64,000 nt of DNA from Planctomycetia bacterium. GTDB lineage: Bacteria > Planctomycetota > Phycisphaerae > Phycisphaerales > SM1A02. Shown in pieces: positions 17,428 to 25,557 of this stretch. Under the pieces are notes generated by a model. The model saw only the letters and a program-made list of their open reading frames with translations, searched no databases and was not told where the DNA came from. The DNA is taken from positions 57,916 to 121,915 of the forward strand of contig SYAC01000034.1 of NCBI GenBank assembly GCA_005787685.1, read 5' to 3'. Position 1 is the first letter of the stretch. Each line of letters opens with the position of its first letter. The position numbers were made by a program, and so were the translations under genes.

Positions 17428-18890
17428 AGCCTGATGCCACGGACTTGGTTGCGTTGACGGACCAAGTCAAAGGTCGCACTTGAAATTGTCTTTACGCCGC
17501 TCTCCGCGTGCGCCATATGTTCTTGCAGCATGGCATACATCATGCGACACGCCTGGCGTGGATTGGCGCAACTCGCAAGCGCTTCTTCCACCTTTGGGCG
17601 TCCAACATTGGTGTCAAACAAGGCCTCAATTGGCACCGCCGATGATGGACGCGACGACGACGCTCGAATTCTGGCGTCGCACATCTTGGCCAACATCGAA
17701 CCCGTCCACTGCAACCGTTCAATCGCGTTCTGCTTGTCCAATCGCGCGGCCTTGAAGAACGCGGCGTCCTGGCGTTGAAAGAGCTCGCCCAGTTCCGCGG
17801 GCAACAGCAATTTCACGGCAAGACCACGATGCTGCAGGAAGCGGCTTGAAAGCAGCGGCACCACCAAACTGCGCATGTGCTCCAAATCCCCAGCAACCGT
17901 GGTTGGCTCATCCACGCGATCCACCAAAATAGCCACGCTTGAATAGTTTGCGGCGCGCAATACCGCCAACAGCCGATCCAACATTGCGAAGCGCGAGTCA
18001 TCGCCGCGGTCTGTGGGCATGCTGGCCGAACCAATGTTGATTTCAATGTGGTGCAAACTTTCGCGAAAGCTCGCGGCCGTGCGGCTGACGCAGCGAATGC
18101 CGCGGTGCATGGCGCGCGCAAGAACGCCCACATGGGCTTGACAGCGAAGCCACGACCAACCCATAGCGAAGGAACCCGCGGCCAACAACCCCGCCACCGC
18201 AAGCAGTGCGCGTCGAGGCTCTTGCACCAAACTCATGACCGCCATAACCAAGGCAAATAAACCCAAGACTATTGCCCAATTTGCCGCGGTCTGGCTGCCG
18301 CTGGAACCACCCAGACCCAGCGCGGACTTTAATTGACGCGTGCGTTTCGCGGCGATGGCTGTGTGGTCATACGCAATTTGCAGCAGCAACATTTCGCGGC
18401 GCACAAGCGCGGACGATTTGCGCAGGACCTTGCGAAAGTTGACCGCTGTCAGCGGCGCGCGATCGTTCACGCCCAACAATTGATCCACAAGTTGTGGAAC
18501 AATGGAATGCAGCAGAATGTCAACATGATCGCTGAGCGTGATGGACTCCAGCGCGGCCGACTGATTTTTAAAGCGCTCATGCCGCGCGATGCGGCCAATC
18601 ATGTTGTCGAAATTGTCGTGGTCTAGCACCAGCACGCGGTTGTCGGATTGCGCCTTGTTGTAGGCGCGGTAGGCGGACTCCATTTGCAAACGCAGCGCGG
18701 TCTTGCCCGCTCCGCGTTCGCCAAAGACCACCGCTGGCGATGGATGCGTTGGCTCGCCAAAAATTTTCGCAAAGTCAGGATGACGGCACGAATCACCTGA
18801 CTGCGTCAACACTGGATCTTGCGCGGCCTCCTCGGCGGAGAACGGATTGGACTCAAGTCCATGTCGGCCTAGAAATTGGGAAAGATTCAT
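17424..18890 (-). CDS. Membrane-inserted P-loop NTPase (KAP/ExeA-like layout)
   Basis: The ATG at 18890 (488 aa; AAGGA 10 nt upstream) is preferred over an upstream in-frame start. The protein opens with FLGRHGLESNPFS, reminiscent of the GLxxNPF start of ExeA-type AAA proteins, followed by a Walker A GERGAGKT (57-64). Walker B-like VAILVDRVDE comes only at 319-328. Between them are two hydrophobic spans, about 204-223 and 228-247, likely a transmembrane hairpin. Insertion of membrane helices between Walker A and B is the layout of KAP NTPases. The C-terminal 150 residues are helical and unassigned. Function is unknown. Confidence 0.75.
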   Translation of the reverse strand: MNLSQFLGRHGLESNPFSAEEAAQDPVLTQSGDSCRHPDFAKIFGEPTHPSPAVVFGERGAGKTALRLQMESAYRAYNKAQSDNRVLVLDHDNFDNMIGRIARHERFKNQSAALESITLSDHVDILLHSIVPQLVDQLLGVNDRAPLTAVNFRKVLRKSSALVRREMLLLQIAYDHTAIAAKRTRQLKSALGLGGSSGSQTAANWAIVLGLFALVMAVMSLVQEPRRALLAVAGLLAAGSFAMGWSWLRCQAHVGVLARAMHRGIRCVSRTAASFRESLHHIEINIGSASMPTDRGDDSRFAMLDRLLAVLRAANYSSVAILVDRVDEPTTVAGDLEHMRSLVVPLLSSRFLQHRGLAVKLLLPAELGELFQRQDAAFFKAARLDKQNAIERLQWTGSMLAKMCDARIRASSSRPSSAVPIEALFDTNVGRPKVEEALASCANPRQACRMMYAMLQEHMAHAESGVKTISSATFDLVRQRNQVRGIRL

Positions 18891-19045
18891 GGTGCGTAGT
18901 TCCTTCAAACATGGGCAATGCCCAGGCACTGCGCGCGCAATGTAGTTGATTCCAACGCTTGCCACACGCCTGTCAAACATCTTTTGGCGCGCGGTCGCGT
19001 TGCGCCATGCAAGTGTATTTCACCGCCGCGCTCTGCATAGTTGCA

Positions 19046-20446
19046 TCAATGCGCCACGCGATGTCCAAGCATCGGACTGAGCGTGGCAACCACCTCGTCC
19101 ACCGTGGCTTGATCAGCCGCCTCAAGATTTAACCGCAGCAGTGGCTCGGTATTGCTCATGCGCACATTGCACCACCACTTGCCCGCGTCCAAACTCAGCC
19201 CATCAAGTTCATGCGTCTTGGCGTTGGGATAGGCGGCGCGAAGCGCGGCGATGGCGCCAAGTTTATTTTCATTCTCAAAATTGATTTCGCCACTTTGGGC
19301 GTAGCGGCGAAATGGCTTGACTAATTGCGAAAGAGTTTTGCCGCCTCCATTCACAAGGGCATTGATGACCGCGATGAAAGCGCGCGCGCCGGAATCTGTG
19401 TCGAACATGTCTTGAAAATAAAAGTGTCCACTCAGTTCGCCGCCCACTGGCGAGTGCACCTCGGCAAGCTTGGCCTTCATAAAGACGTGCCCCACGCGGC
19501 TTTCAACAGGCGTGCCGCCAAACTCGCGGATGGCCTCCACAACGCTGCGGCTTGAACGCAAGTCGTACACCACGCTGGCGCCGGGATGTTGCCCAAGAAA
19601 TTCTTTCAGCATGACGGCCAGCAACAAATCGCAGCCAATCGGCTCGCCCAATTCATCGATAATCATGCAGCGATCAGCGTCGCCGTCAAAGCACACGCCA
19701 AAGTCTGCCTTGGTTTCACGCACGCGTGCGCGCACTTGCTTCAAGTTGCTCTCCACCAATGGATTTGGCTCGTGCACAAATTCGCCGCTGGAATTATCAA
19801 AGTAAATCGGATGAATATCAAGGCCAGCCACGTCGCCAAAAACATTTGGCACCATGGTTCCAGCCATGCCGTTACTGGCGTCAATGGCCACGCGCAATTT
19901 CTTGGCGCCACTTTTTGTCTTATCGTTGAGCAAGCGCAACAAGTGCGCCTTGTACTTCGCCCACACATTGCGGCTTTCGCGGCGGCCACCACGCGGCTCA
20001 CATTTTTCCTTTTCAACCAATGCGGCGAATCGTTGAATATCAATCAAGCCGCTGTCTTGACCAACTGGCTTGGCCAACGCACGGCTAATTTTAAACCCGT
20101 TGTAATTGGATGGATTGTGGCTGGCGGTTACTTGAATTCCACCCGCGCATCCAAAATGATTGATGGCAAAATACACAGCCGGCGTATCCACCATTCCAAT
20201 CTCAATGACATTGGCGCCATAATCCTGCATGCCCTGCGCCAAGGCGTCGGCCAGCGAAGGACTGCTCTTGCGCATGTCGCGACCCATGACAATGTTGCGC
20301 ATCATTGGATCGTCGTGCCCAGCGTGCGCGGCCTGCGTCAGCAAAAATTGCGCGGCTCCGTAGCCAATGTGCCACGCCAACTTTTCATTCAGCGGCTTGG
20401 GATAGGTTGCGCGGATGTCATAGGCTTTGAACACTTTGGCAAGCAT
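19046..20446 (-). CDS. Phosphomannomutase/phosphoglucomutase
   Basis: The ATG at 20446, with GGAG 6 nt upstream, gives 466 aa and starts MLAKVFKAYDIRATYP, a typical PMM/PGM opening. The four active-site elements are present in order: catalytic serine loop TASHNPSNYNG, metal-binding FDGDADRCM, sugar-binding GGELSGHFYF and phosphate-binding RMSNTEPLLRL. The enzyme interconverts 1- and 6-phosphates of mannose and/or glucose for sugar nucleotide and polysaccharide synthesis. It could be manB or algC-like, and sequence alone does not fix its preference. It is divergent from rpsB. Confidence 0.92.
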   Translation of the reverse strand: MLAKVFKAYDIRATYPKPLNEKLAWHIGYGAAQFLLTQAAHAGHDDPMMRNIVMGRDMRKSSPSLADALAQGMQDYGANVIEIGMVDTPAVYFAINHFGCAGGIQVTASHNPSNYNGFKISRALAKPVGQDSGLIDIQRFAALVEKEKCEPRGGRRESRNVWAKYKAHLLRLLNDKTKSGAKKLRVAIDASNGMAGTMVPNVFGDVAGLDIHPIYFDNSSGEFVHEPNPLVESNLKQVRARVRETKADFGVCFDGDADRCMIIDELGEPIGCDLLLAVMLKEFLGQHPGASVVYDLRSSRSVVEAIREFGGTPVESRVGHVFMKAKLAEVHSPVGGELSGHFYFQDMFDTDSGARAFIAVINALVNGGGKTLSQLVKPFRRYAQSGEINFENENKLGAIAALRAAYPNAKTHELDGLSLDAGKWWCNVRMSNTEPLLRLNLEAADQATVDEVVATLSPMLGHRVAH

Positions 20447-20511
20447 GAAATTCTCCAATGAGAGGTTTGAGGGGGGAATCCTAACCCATTCAATGAAAAT
20501 TGAATGATCGC

Positions 20512-20541
20512 TTGCCTGAGTAGGGAGGATTTGGTTACAAT
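20512..20541 (+). promoter_or_regulatory. Promoter of the rpsB-tsf operon
   Basis: TTGCCT (20512-20517) and TACAAT (20536-20541) are 18 bp apart in the gap between the divergent mutase gene and rpsB. The transcript would have a leader of about 185 nt before the rpsB ATG. This leader includes a CTCACT/AGTGAG stem (20603-20608 with 20624-20629). A long rpsB leader is compatible with S2 autoregulation known in other bacteria, but no specific leader motif was recognised. Confidence 0.5.
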
Positions 20542-20733
20542 CACCCTTCGCCCACATTTTTAGTGTGACGCGTCGGAGGTGGACCCCGTGGTGTCGCCCC
20601 CGCTCACTATTTCAACGACTCACAGTGAGAAGTTGAATTTCTTGTTCAAAGCGCCCTACAGCATTTGGACCACGGACAATTGCCGGTGTCGCTGCACAGT
20701 GCATTCAAATGGAATGCAAGAAGGAATCGCCCC

Positions 20734-21618
20734 ATGGCATCACTCGCCCAAGAACTCGTAGAAGCTGGAGCCCACTTTGGCCAACGTCGAAGCAATTGGA
20801 ATCCACGCATGTCGCCGTACATTCACGGAGTCAAGAACCAAGTCCATGTCATTGATGTGCGTGAAACCATCAAGGGTATTTTGCTCGCCAAGCGATTCAT
20901 AACCAAGTTGGTGGCTGAAGGCAAAGATGTGTGCTTTGTGGGCACCAAGCGTCAGGCGCGTGGCTGCATTGAGACGCGCTGCACAGAAGCGCGCATGCCC
21001 TATGTGACCGAGCGTTGGTTGGGTGGAACGCTCACCAATTTCCGAACCATTCGCGATCGACTGCGCCGCCTTGAGGAGCTTGAGACGCTCACCACCAGCG
21101 GAGAGATTCGCAATTACTCCAAGAAAATGGAGAGCCAACTTTCACGCGAGCAGCAGAAAATTTTCCGCACTCGCAACGGCATTCGCCACAGGGCCAAGTT
21201 GCCCGGGGCGCTTGTCGCCATTGATGTTGGCCGCGAGATGAACGCGCTGCGCGAAGCCAAAAACCTTGGTATTCCAACGATTTGCTTGATCGACTCCGAC
21301 GGCAATCCTGAATTTTCAGATATTCCAATTCCAGGAAACGATGACAGCATGCGCGCCATTGACATTGTGGTGCGTGAATTGTGCGCCGCCGTTGAGGAAG
21401 GTCGATCCGCCCGCGTGGAAGCTGCCGCAACCCAGGGCGAACGAGCCGAGGACGCAGCCCTAACTTCCCAAGACGAAACTTCCGAGGATGCCGTCGCTCC
21501 ACGCTCAATCCGTGGCGGACGAAGTTTGTTTCGAGGCCGCGCCCGTGGCGATGATGCACGCGCCGCTGAATCGACAACCACAGCCGATGCCGCGCCAGCC
21601 GGCGTGGACAAGGTCTAA
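20734..21618 (+). CDS. rpsB: 30S ribosomal protein S2
   Basis: S2 is assembled late on the 30S subunit, where it helps position S1 and mRNA. The ATG at 20734 has AAGGA 8 nt upstream and gives the usual start MASLAQELVEAGAHFG. Conserved S2 blocks include RRSNWNPRMSPYI, FVGTKRQA, ERWLGGTLTNF and the C-terminal GIPTICLIDSDGNPE plus IPIPGNDDS. The last roughly 70 residues form an acidic, Ala/Arg-rich extension beyond the normal S2 end (294 aa against about 240). The next gene is tsf, the classical order. Confidence 0.97.
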   Translation: MASLAQELVEAGAHFGQRRSNWNPRMSPYIHGVKNQVHVIDVRETIKGILLAKRFITKLVAEGKDVCFVGTKRQARGCIETRCTEARMPYVTERWLGGTLTNFRTIRDRLRRLEELETLTTSGEIRNYSKKMESQLSREQQKIFRTRNGIRHRAKLPGALVAIDVGREMNALREAKNLGIPTICLIDSDGNPEFSDIPIPGNDDSMRAIDIVVRELCAAVEEGRSARVEAAATQGERAEDAALTSQDETSEDAVAPRSIRGGRSLFRGRARGDDARAAESTTTADAAPAGVDKV

Positions 21619-21624
21619 ATTTAT

Positions 21625-21657
21625 TTGGCGGCGCTTGGTCCTCCCAGGCGCCGCCAA
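21625..21657 (+). terminator. Strong intercistronic hairpin between rpsB and tsf (attenuator or processing site)
   Basis: TTGGCGGCGC (21625-21634) pairs perfectly with GCGCCGCCAA (21648-21657). Four more pairs (one G-T) extend the stem to 14 bp around the loop TCCTC. The hairpin starts 6 nt after the rpsB stop and lacks a directly following T-run, so partial termination, processing or message stabilisation is more likely than full termination. Confidence 0.55.
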
Positions 21658-21720
21658 CCCTCTCACCTTATCTCTTTGTAAATATTTATTTTTATCCTCA
21701 ACTATTCTAGGAGACATCAA

Positions 21721-22521
21721 ATGACAACTGTTCAAGTGAATGCCAAAGACGCCATGGCGCTTCGTCAACGAACTGGTCTGGGCTTAATGGATTGCAAAAA
21801 TGCGCTGGCTGAAAATGGCTGCGACATGGTCAAGGCCGAAGCGTGGCTGCGCGAGAAACTCAAGGGCAAGATGGACGCCCGCAGCGACCGTCCCGCTGGA
21901 CACGGCACCATTGCCATATTCAGCCAGCCTGGTCGCGCTGCCATTATTGAACTTCGCTCAGAGACTGATTTCACCGCGAAAAACACTGAGTTTCGCGCGC
22001 TGGCCAACACCCTGGCCAAGCACGCCGCTGAACAAAGCGGCGAAATCACCATGACCGCGCCAATGACCGCGGCTTTGGATGAGGTTCGCATCAAGACTGG
22101 CGAGAACATTTCATTTGGACGAGGAACCTGCCTGCAAGGCGGAAACTTCGCGCACTACATCCATCACGACGGACGACTTGCCGTGCTGCTGCAATTTGAG
22201 GGCGAACTTCCAGCCGATAGCGCCACCGGAATTTGCCAAAGCGTTGCCGCCGCTGTTCCAACTCCAATCGCGGTTGATGAATCGGGCGTGCCTGCCGACT
22301 TGATGACGCAGAAGCGCAAAGAGGCGCAGGACGAGGCCAAGGCCGCCGGTAAAAACGAGCAAATCGCCGCCAAGATGGCCGAAGGCAAGGTTCGCAAGTT
22401 CCTTGAGGAAGTCACACTGCTTGGTCAAATCTATGTGAAGGACGAAACCAAAAAGTTGAAAGACCTGCTGCCAGCTGGTACGCGCGTGCTTCGCTTTGTG
22501 CACATGACCGTTGGTGGCTGA
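21721..22521 (+). CDS. tsf: Translation elongation factor Ts
   Basis: EF-Ts exchanges GDP for GTP on EF-Tu. The 266-residue protein starts with the UBA-like domain (KDAMALRQRTGLGLMDCKNAL), followed by the EF-Tu-contacting SETDFTAKN motif, a core with coiled-coil-like helix (KRKEAQDEAKAAGKNEQIA) and the end FLEEVTLLGQIYVKD. Length is at the short end for the family. Ribosome-binding site AGGAG lies 8 nt before the ATG. It is co-transcribed with rpsB and followed by a rho-independent terminator. Confidence 0.97.
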   Translation: MTTVQVNAKDAMALRQRTGLGLMDCKNALAENGCDMVKAEAWLREKLKGKMDARSDRPAGHGTIAIFSQPGRAAIIELRSETDFTAKNTEFRALANTLAKHAAEQSGEITMTAPMTAALDEVRIKTGENISFGRGTCLQGGNFAHYIHHDGRLAVLLQFEGELPADSATGICQSVAAAVPTPIAVDESGVPADLMTQKRKEAQDEAKAAGKNEQIAAKMAEGKVRKFLEEVTLLGQIYVKDETKKLKDLLPAGTRVLRFVHMTVGG

Positions 22522-22541
22522 TTGATTTGAAAGACACTTCA

Positions 22542-22571
22542 AAACTCCGCGCGCAAGCTCGGAGTTTTTTT
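22542..22571 (+). terminator. Rho-independent terminator of rpsB-tsf
   Basis: AAACTCCG (22542-22549) and CGGAGTTT (22560-22567) form a perfect 8-bp stem with a 10-nt loop, followed by more T residues to 22571. It overlaps the stop codon of the convergent HIT gene and may stop transcription from both sides. Confidence 0.88.
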
Positions 22572-23025
22572 ACGCGCGCAAATATTGCGCGATCAACTGA
22601 AATGTTTTCTCATGCGCTCCCTGGTGGGCGGGCCCGGCCGCCCCGCTTTGCACTTGTCTGTACAAATCCGCCACGGTCCAGCCTTGCGTTCGAGCATCGC
22701 TTTCATGGCGCGGCACAATGTGCGCGTGCACTTGGCGGTAGGCCTCCGCGAAACAAGCCACATAGGCGCGTTCACACTTTGTGACATGGCGAACCGCCAT
22801 GCTGACCTTCGACAAAATCAAGCCGAATTCCTGCGATTCTTGGGCAGTCAGATGATCCAACGAGGGGGCTTTGCGATTGAATTCAAGCACGCACCAACCC
22901 TCGATGGGCGCGGGCGCCGGATGCGGCCGCAATGTCCACGGCGCGGACGCGTCAAGCTCAACCACGACGCGTGCGTCAGTACCCAACCAAACATGCAAGC
23001 CAATTCCAGCTTCGGGTGAGGTCAC
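22570..23025 (-). CDS. HIT-family hydrolase with an altered histidine triad
   Basis: This 151-residue protein has the HIT fold layout of nucleotide hydrolases or Ap4A-type enzymes: a strand-rich N-terminus, LDHLTAQESQEFGLILSKV, and the active-site segment RQVHAHIVPRHE. The canonical HxHxH has become QxHxH, so the first His is Gln while the presumed nucleophilic middle His is kept. The start is a GTG (23025) overlapping the MazG stop as GTGA, which couples the two genes. Substrate is unknown; activity on nucleotide conjugates is the family expectation. Confidence 0.82.
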   Translation of the reverse strand: MTSPEAGIGLHVWLGTDARVVVELDASAPWTLRPHPAPAPIEGWCVLEFNRKAPSLDHLTAQESQEFGLILSKVSMAVRHVTKCERAYVACFAEAYRQVHAHIVPRHESDARTQGWTVADLYRQVQSGAAGPAHQGAHEKTFQLIAQYLRA

Positions 23026-23309
23026 TTCTCGCCCTTTGGTCCGCCATCGACGCCAAAATATTTATCCTGAATGGCCTTCTCCAAATCAACGCCCGTGATG
23101 TTGGCCAGCGTGCACAACCACGCCATGCAATCGGCGAACTCCTCTTGTAAATTGGCGTGATCGGGCTCGCCCTTGGCGGCCTTGCCAAGCGCGTGCGCCA
23201 GTTCGCCAATCTCCTCGCTGAGCCAGAGAAATGTTCCAGGAATTCCGCGCGCGTTGTCGGTTGCGAAGTAGCGGTCACGGATGCGTTGTTGAAATTCGCC
23301 AAGATGCAT
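23022..23309 (-). CDS. MazG-like nucleotide pyrophosphohydrolase
   Basis: This 95-residue, single-domain protein carries the all-alpha NTP-PPase metal motif: WLSEEIGELAHAL and, further on, LQEEFADCMAWL (the E-x2-E...E-x2-D pattern). Short MazG-like proteins hydrolyse nucleoside triphosphates such as non-canonical dNTPs. The start MHLGEFQQRIRDRYF is common in the short group. It is translationally coupled to the HIT protein, another nucleotide-cleaving enzyme, suggesting a joint nucleotide-sanitising role by inference. Confidence 0.85.
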   Translation of the reverse strand: MHLGEFQQRIRDRYFATDNARGIPGTFLWLSEEIGELAHALGKAAKGEPDHANLQEEFADCMAWLCTLANITGVDLEKAIQDKYFGVDGGPKGEK

Positions 23310-23459
23310 GTACGCAGGCTAGCACGATGCAGGGCACCTTGACGCCAGCCCGCACGGCACATGTGCGCCATGCTTGAATGCCTGGACAGAACGCCACCAA
23401 GTTCATGCATGCGCAAGCAAGCCTTGCGGGGATATGGGCGCGCATTCGCTTGGGAGAAA

Positions 23460-23533
23460 CGTCCTTGGTGCGGGTCGAACGCACAACCTTCGCCTTCGGA
23501 GGGCGACGCTCTATACAGTTGAGCTACAAGGAC
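23460..23533 (-). tRNA. tRNA-Arg (anticodon CCG)
   Basis: On the minus strand GTCCTTG and CAAGGAC form the 7-bp acceptor stem, with G as discriminator. The anticodon arm TCGCC-CTCCGAA-GGCGA places CCG at the anticodon, and the T-arm is GTGCG-TTCGACC-CGCAC. CCA is not encoded. A GTTACAAT -10-like box lies about 50 bp upstream (23585-23592, minus strand). Confidence 0.93.
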
Positions 23534-23594
23534 CAAATTTTTCCAGCAACTTGCACCACGACTGGCATGGGCAAGCTCAGTAAAATTGTAACAC

Positions 23595-23624
23595 TTGACA
23601 AATCATTCCCCGCAAAAGTTACAG
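23595..23624 (+). promoter_or_regulatory. Putative promoter of the MFS gene
   Basis: A consensus TTGACA (23595-23600) is followed after 18 bp by TTACAG (23619-23624), about 76 bp before the preferred ATG at 23701. It lies back to back with the likely tRNA-Arg promoter on the other strand. Confidence 0.4.
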
Positions 23625-23700
23625 CAAAAATGACATGGCTTTTCATCGGGCGTATGCATTCACAGACGCGTGCCTTGACAACATTCGTATGCTTACATGC

Positions 23701-24990
23701 ATGTCCGATAGTTTGAGTACGCAGCCGCCAACCACACCAGACGCCAACGCACACGCTCAATCAAGCGCCAACGCAACCCAAGACACCGCCACCGTGGCCA
23801 CGCGCCCCACGCCGCTTGTGGCTTTATTGGTGCTGACATTTGCGTGCTCGCTTGGAACAGGCTCCATGTGGAACGCGCTGCCTTTTATAACCGAGCATGA
23901 CTTTCATTTCACAAAGTCGCAAAATCTTGCGTTAGCCATCATGGAGGCCGTTGTGTACATCGCCGCGGCGTTCAACTGCGGCCGCATTGTCAAAAGTTTG
24001 CGCGGACACCTTTCTCCGCGCGGCGTGATTCAAGCCACTTTGTGGGCGCAAGCGCTGGCATGTCCGCTGCCGCTGTTCTTGGGCGTGCCCGGCATCATCC
24101 TGACAGCGTTTGTCACCAGCGTCGTGGGCGCGATCATGTGGGCGTCCATTGAAAGTTTTCTATCCGCTGGTCGTCATGGGCGCGCTCTGCGGGCAAGCAT
24201 TGGCCTGTTCAATGTCACATGGACCACCGCGGTGGCGGTCGCGTTCTACATCATGGCGCCGCTATTTCTGACCGATCAATCGCGTATCGCCATCTTGGCC
24301 ATCGGACCCTGCTGCTTCATTGCCGCACTATGCTTGCGCTGGTTTCCGAAAATTCCCGCCCCGCCCTCGGATGCGCCGCACGCCACATTTATTCCCGCGG
24401 TGTATCGACCGCTGCGAAGCGCGTCGCGGTTTTTGATACCAACTTCATACTTGCTCATTGGCGCACTGCTTCCACTGCTGCCATATGTGATTGCGCGGCT
24501 TGAAATAATTCCAGTATTGGCCACGCCGGTGGCGGCCACATGGCTCACCATGCGTGTCATCACCATCACAGGAATGTGGCGGCTTCACTTTTGGCATGGT
24601 CGTTGGAGCACGCTGGCGGTTGGTGCCGCGTTGATGACGGTTGGATTTACGGCGGCGGTGCTTGCCAATTCACTCATGATGCTTGCCCTTGGATTGATGG
24701 CCTTCGGCGCGGGACAAGCGATTTTGTATTACGCGAGTTTGTATTACGCGCTCAGCGTTGGCCACGGCGATGTGGGCGACGCTGGAACTTTTGAGGCACT
24801 GGTTGGCGGGGGATATTTGCTTGGACCCATCGCAAGTTTGGCGGGCGTTGCCATGGGTGGAGGCGTGAATGTGGTGTGGTGCGTGCTTGCGGTTGCGGGG
24901 CTGGCTTCGTTGCTGGCTCTGCGCGAGTGGTGGCGGTGGCGACGCAATCCGCCGCGGGATAATCAACCACACAGCGCTTTGCTGCATTAA
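23701..24990 (+). CDS. MFS-type transporter of unknown substrate
   Basis: About 12 hydrophobic segments are visible over 429 residues, starting at PLVALLVLTFACSLGTGSMW after a roughly 35-residue hydrophilic, Thr/Ala-rich N-terminus. The loop GRIVKSLRGHLSPRG between TM2 and TM3 is MFS-like, and the C-half includes LGLMAFGAGQAILYYASLYYA. The frame is open to 23635, but ATGs at 23689 or 23701 are more plausible starts; no ribosome-binding site is convincing. There are no neighbouring genes to suggest a substrate. A hairpin begins at the stop codon. Confidence 0.75.
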   Translation: MSDSLSTQPPTTPDANAHAQSSANATQDTATVATRPTPLVALLVLTFACSLGTGSMWNALPFITEHDFHFTKSQNLALAIMEAVVYIAAAFNCGRIVKSLRGHLSPRGVIQATLWAQALACPLPLFLGVPGIILTAFVTSVVGAIMWASIESFLSAGRHGRALRASIGLFNVTWTTAVAVAFYIMAPLFLTDQSRIAILAIGPCCFIAALCLRWFPKIPAPPSDAPHATFIPAVYRPLRSASRFLIPTSYLLIGALLPLLPYVIARLEIIPVLATPVAATWLTMRVITITGMWRLHFWHGRWSTLAVGAALMTVGFTAAVLANSLMMLALGLMAFGAGQAILYYASLYYALSVGHGDVGDAGTFEALVGGGYLLGPIASLAGVAMGGGVNVVWCVLAVAGLASLLALREWWRWRRNPPRDNQPHSALLH

Positions 24991-25014
24991 AAAGGCAACG
25001 CTTTTGCACCTTTT
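24990..25014 (+). terminator. Terminator-like hairpin after the MFS gene
   Basis: AAAAG pairs with CTTTT and an inner GCAA pairs with TTGC around loop CGCTT, with a 2-nt bulge. The hairpin starts at the TAA stop and ends in TTTT. It is moderately stable and could act in both directions. Confidence 0.55.
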
Positions 25015-25208
25015 AGACAACACTTGGAGTTATCAAAATATTGAAATGCAAAATTTAATTCACTGTTTCAGTTTTTTTGTTCAACAAAATCCGAACTTCA
25101 GTAGCGATCCATTCACATCGTGATATATATGAAACAAAAGCAAATTTTATATTTGCTTGAATGTTGTTTATGAGTCTGACATCCTGCCTGTCAGTTGCAC
25201 GAGGCTGA
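25015..25208. other. AT-rich intergenic stretch without a supported gene
   Basis: This stretch is markedly AT-rich compared with the rest of the window. It contains a perfect 8-bp inverted repeat, AAGCAAAT (25138-25145) and ATTTGCTT (25151-25158), with a 5-nt loop and no following T-run. No convincing start codon, ribosome-binding site or RNA gene was seen. It forms the left part of a compositionally foreign block that runs to about 25557. Confidence 0.6.
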
Positions 25209-25550
25209 ACCACGGACTGCCCTGCGAATCTAAACTTCGACCGCTTGGTGGACACCGCCGTACTGAGCGAGCTCTTGTTAGAAATAGGAGGCTGCCTAGA
25301 GTCTCCCTCTGACCTACATAACAAGGATACGGTCAACACCAGCCATGTATCAATATTGCTCTTGGACATCGGCACATGCTGCAACGGTGGTGGTGGCACG
25401 AACAACCCTTGCCCGCCTTGGGCGACGGTTCAGCACTACGATGTTCGCTACCCGAACATGGTCACGCCGAGTCAGGTTGGCTGCTCGCAATCGAATTGGG
25501 TTGGGTACGCAACTAAATTTTTATACAACCGTCTACACGAGTCCCATTGA
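25209..25550 (+). CDS. Possible orphan Cys/Gly-rich ORF or gene remnant of foreign composition
   Basis: An open frame of up to 113 codons runs from just after an in-frame TGA at 25206 to TGA at 25548-25550. The first start-like codon is TTG at 25245 (101 aa). The product has six cysteines if read from 25209, a CCNGGGG run followed by NNPCPPW, and a C-terminal NWVGYATKFLYN. Codons such as ATA, CTA, TTA and GTA are frequent although neighbours avoid them. No ribosome-binding site is present. It may be a transferred fragment that has lost its start, or chance. The opposite strand is also open over much of it, so strand is uncertain. Confidence 0.3.
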   Translation, partial: TTDCPANLNFDRLVDTAVLSELLLEIGGCLESPSDLHNKDTVNTSHVSILLLDIGTCCNGGGGTNNPCPPWATVQHYDVRYPNMVTPSQVGCSQSNWVGYATKFLYNRLHESH

Positions 25551-25557
25551 ATCGGAA

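Noticed and set aside
19586..20461. 291-codon plus-strand frame opposite the phosphomannomutase
   Set aside because: Antisense shadow of a conserved enzyme in GC-rich DNA. No ribosome-binding site or motif is present.
25055..25405. 116-codon minus-strand frame in the foreign block
   Set aside because: It needs a TTG start, has no ribosome-binding site and overlaps the plus-strand frame. Neither is proven, and the plus-strand frame has the more gene-like end.
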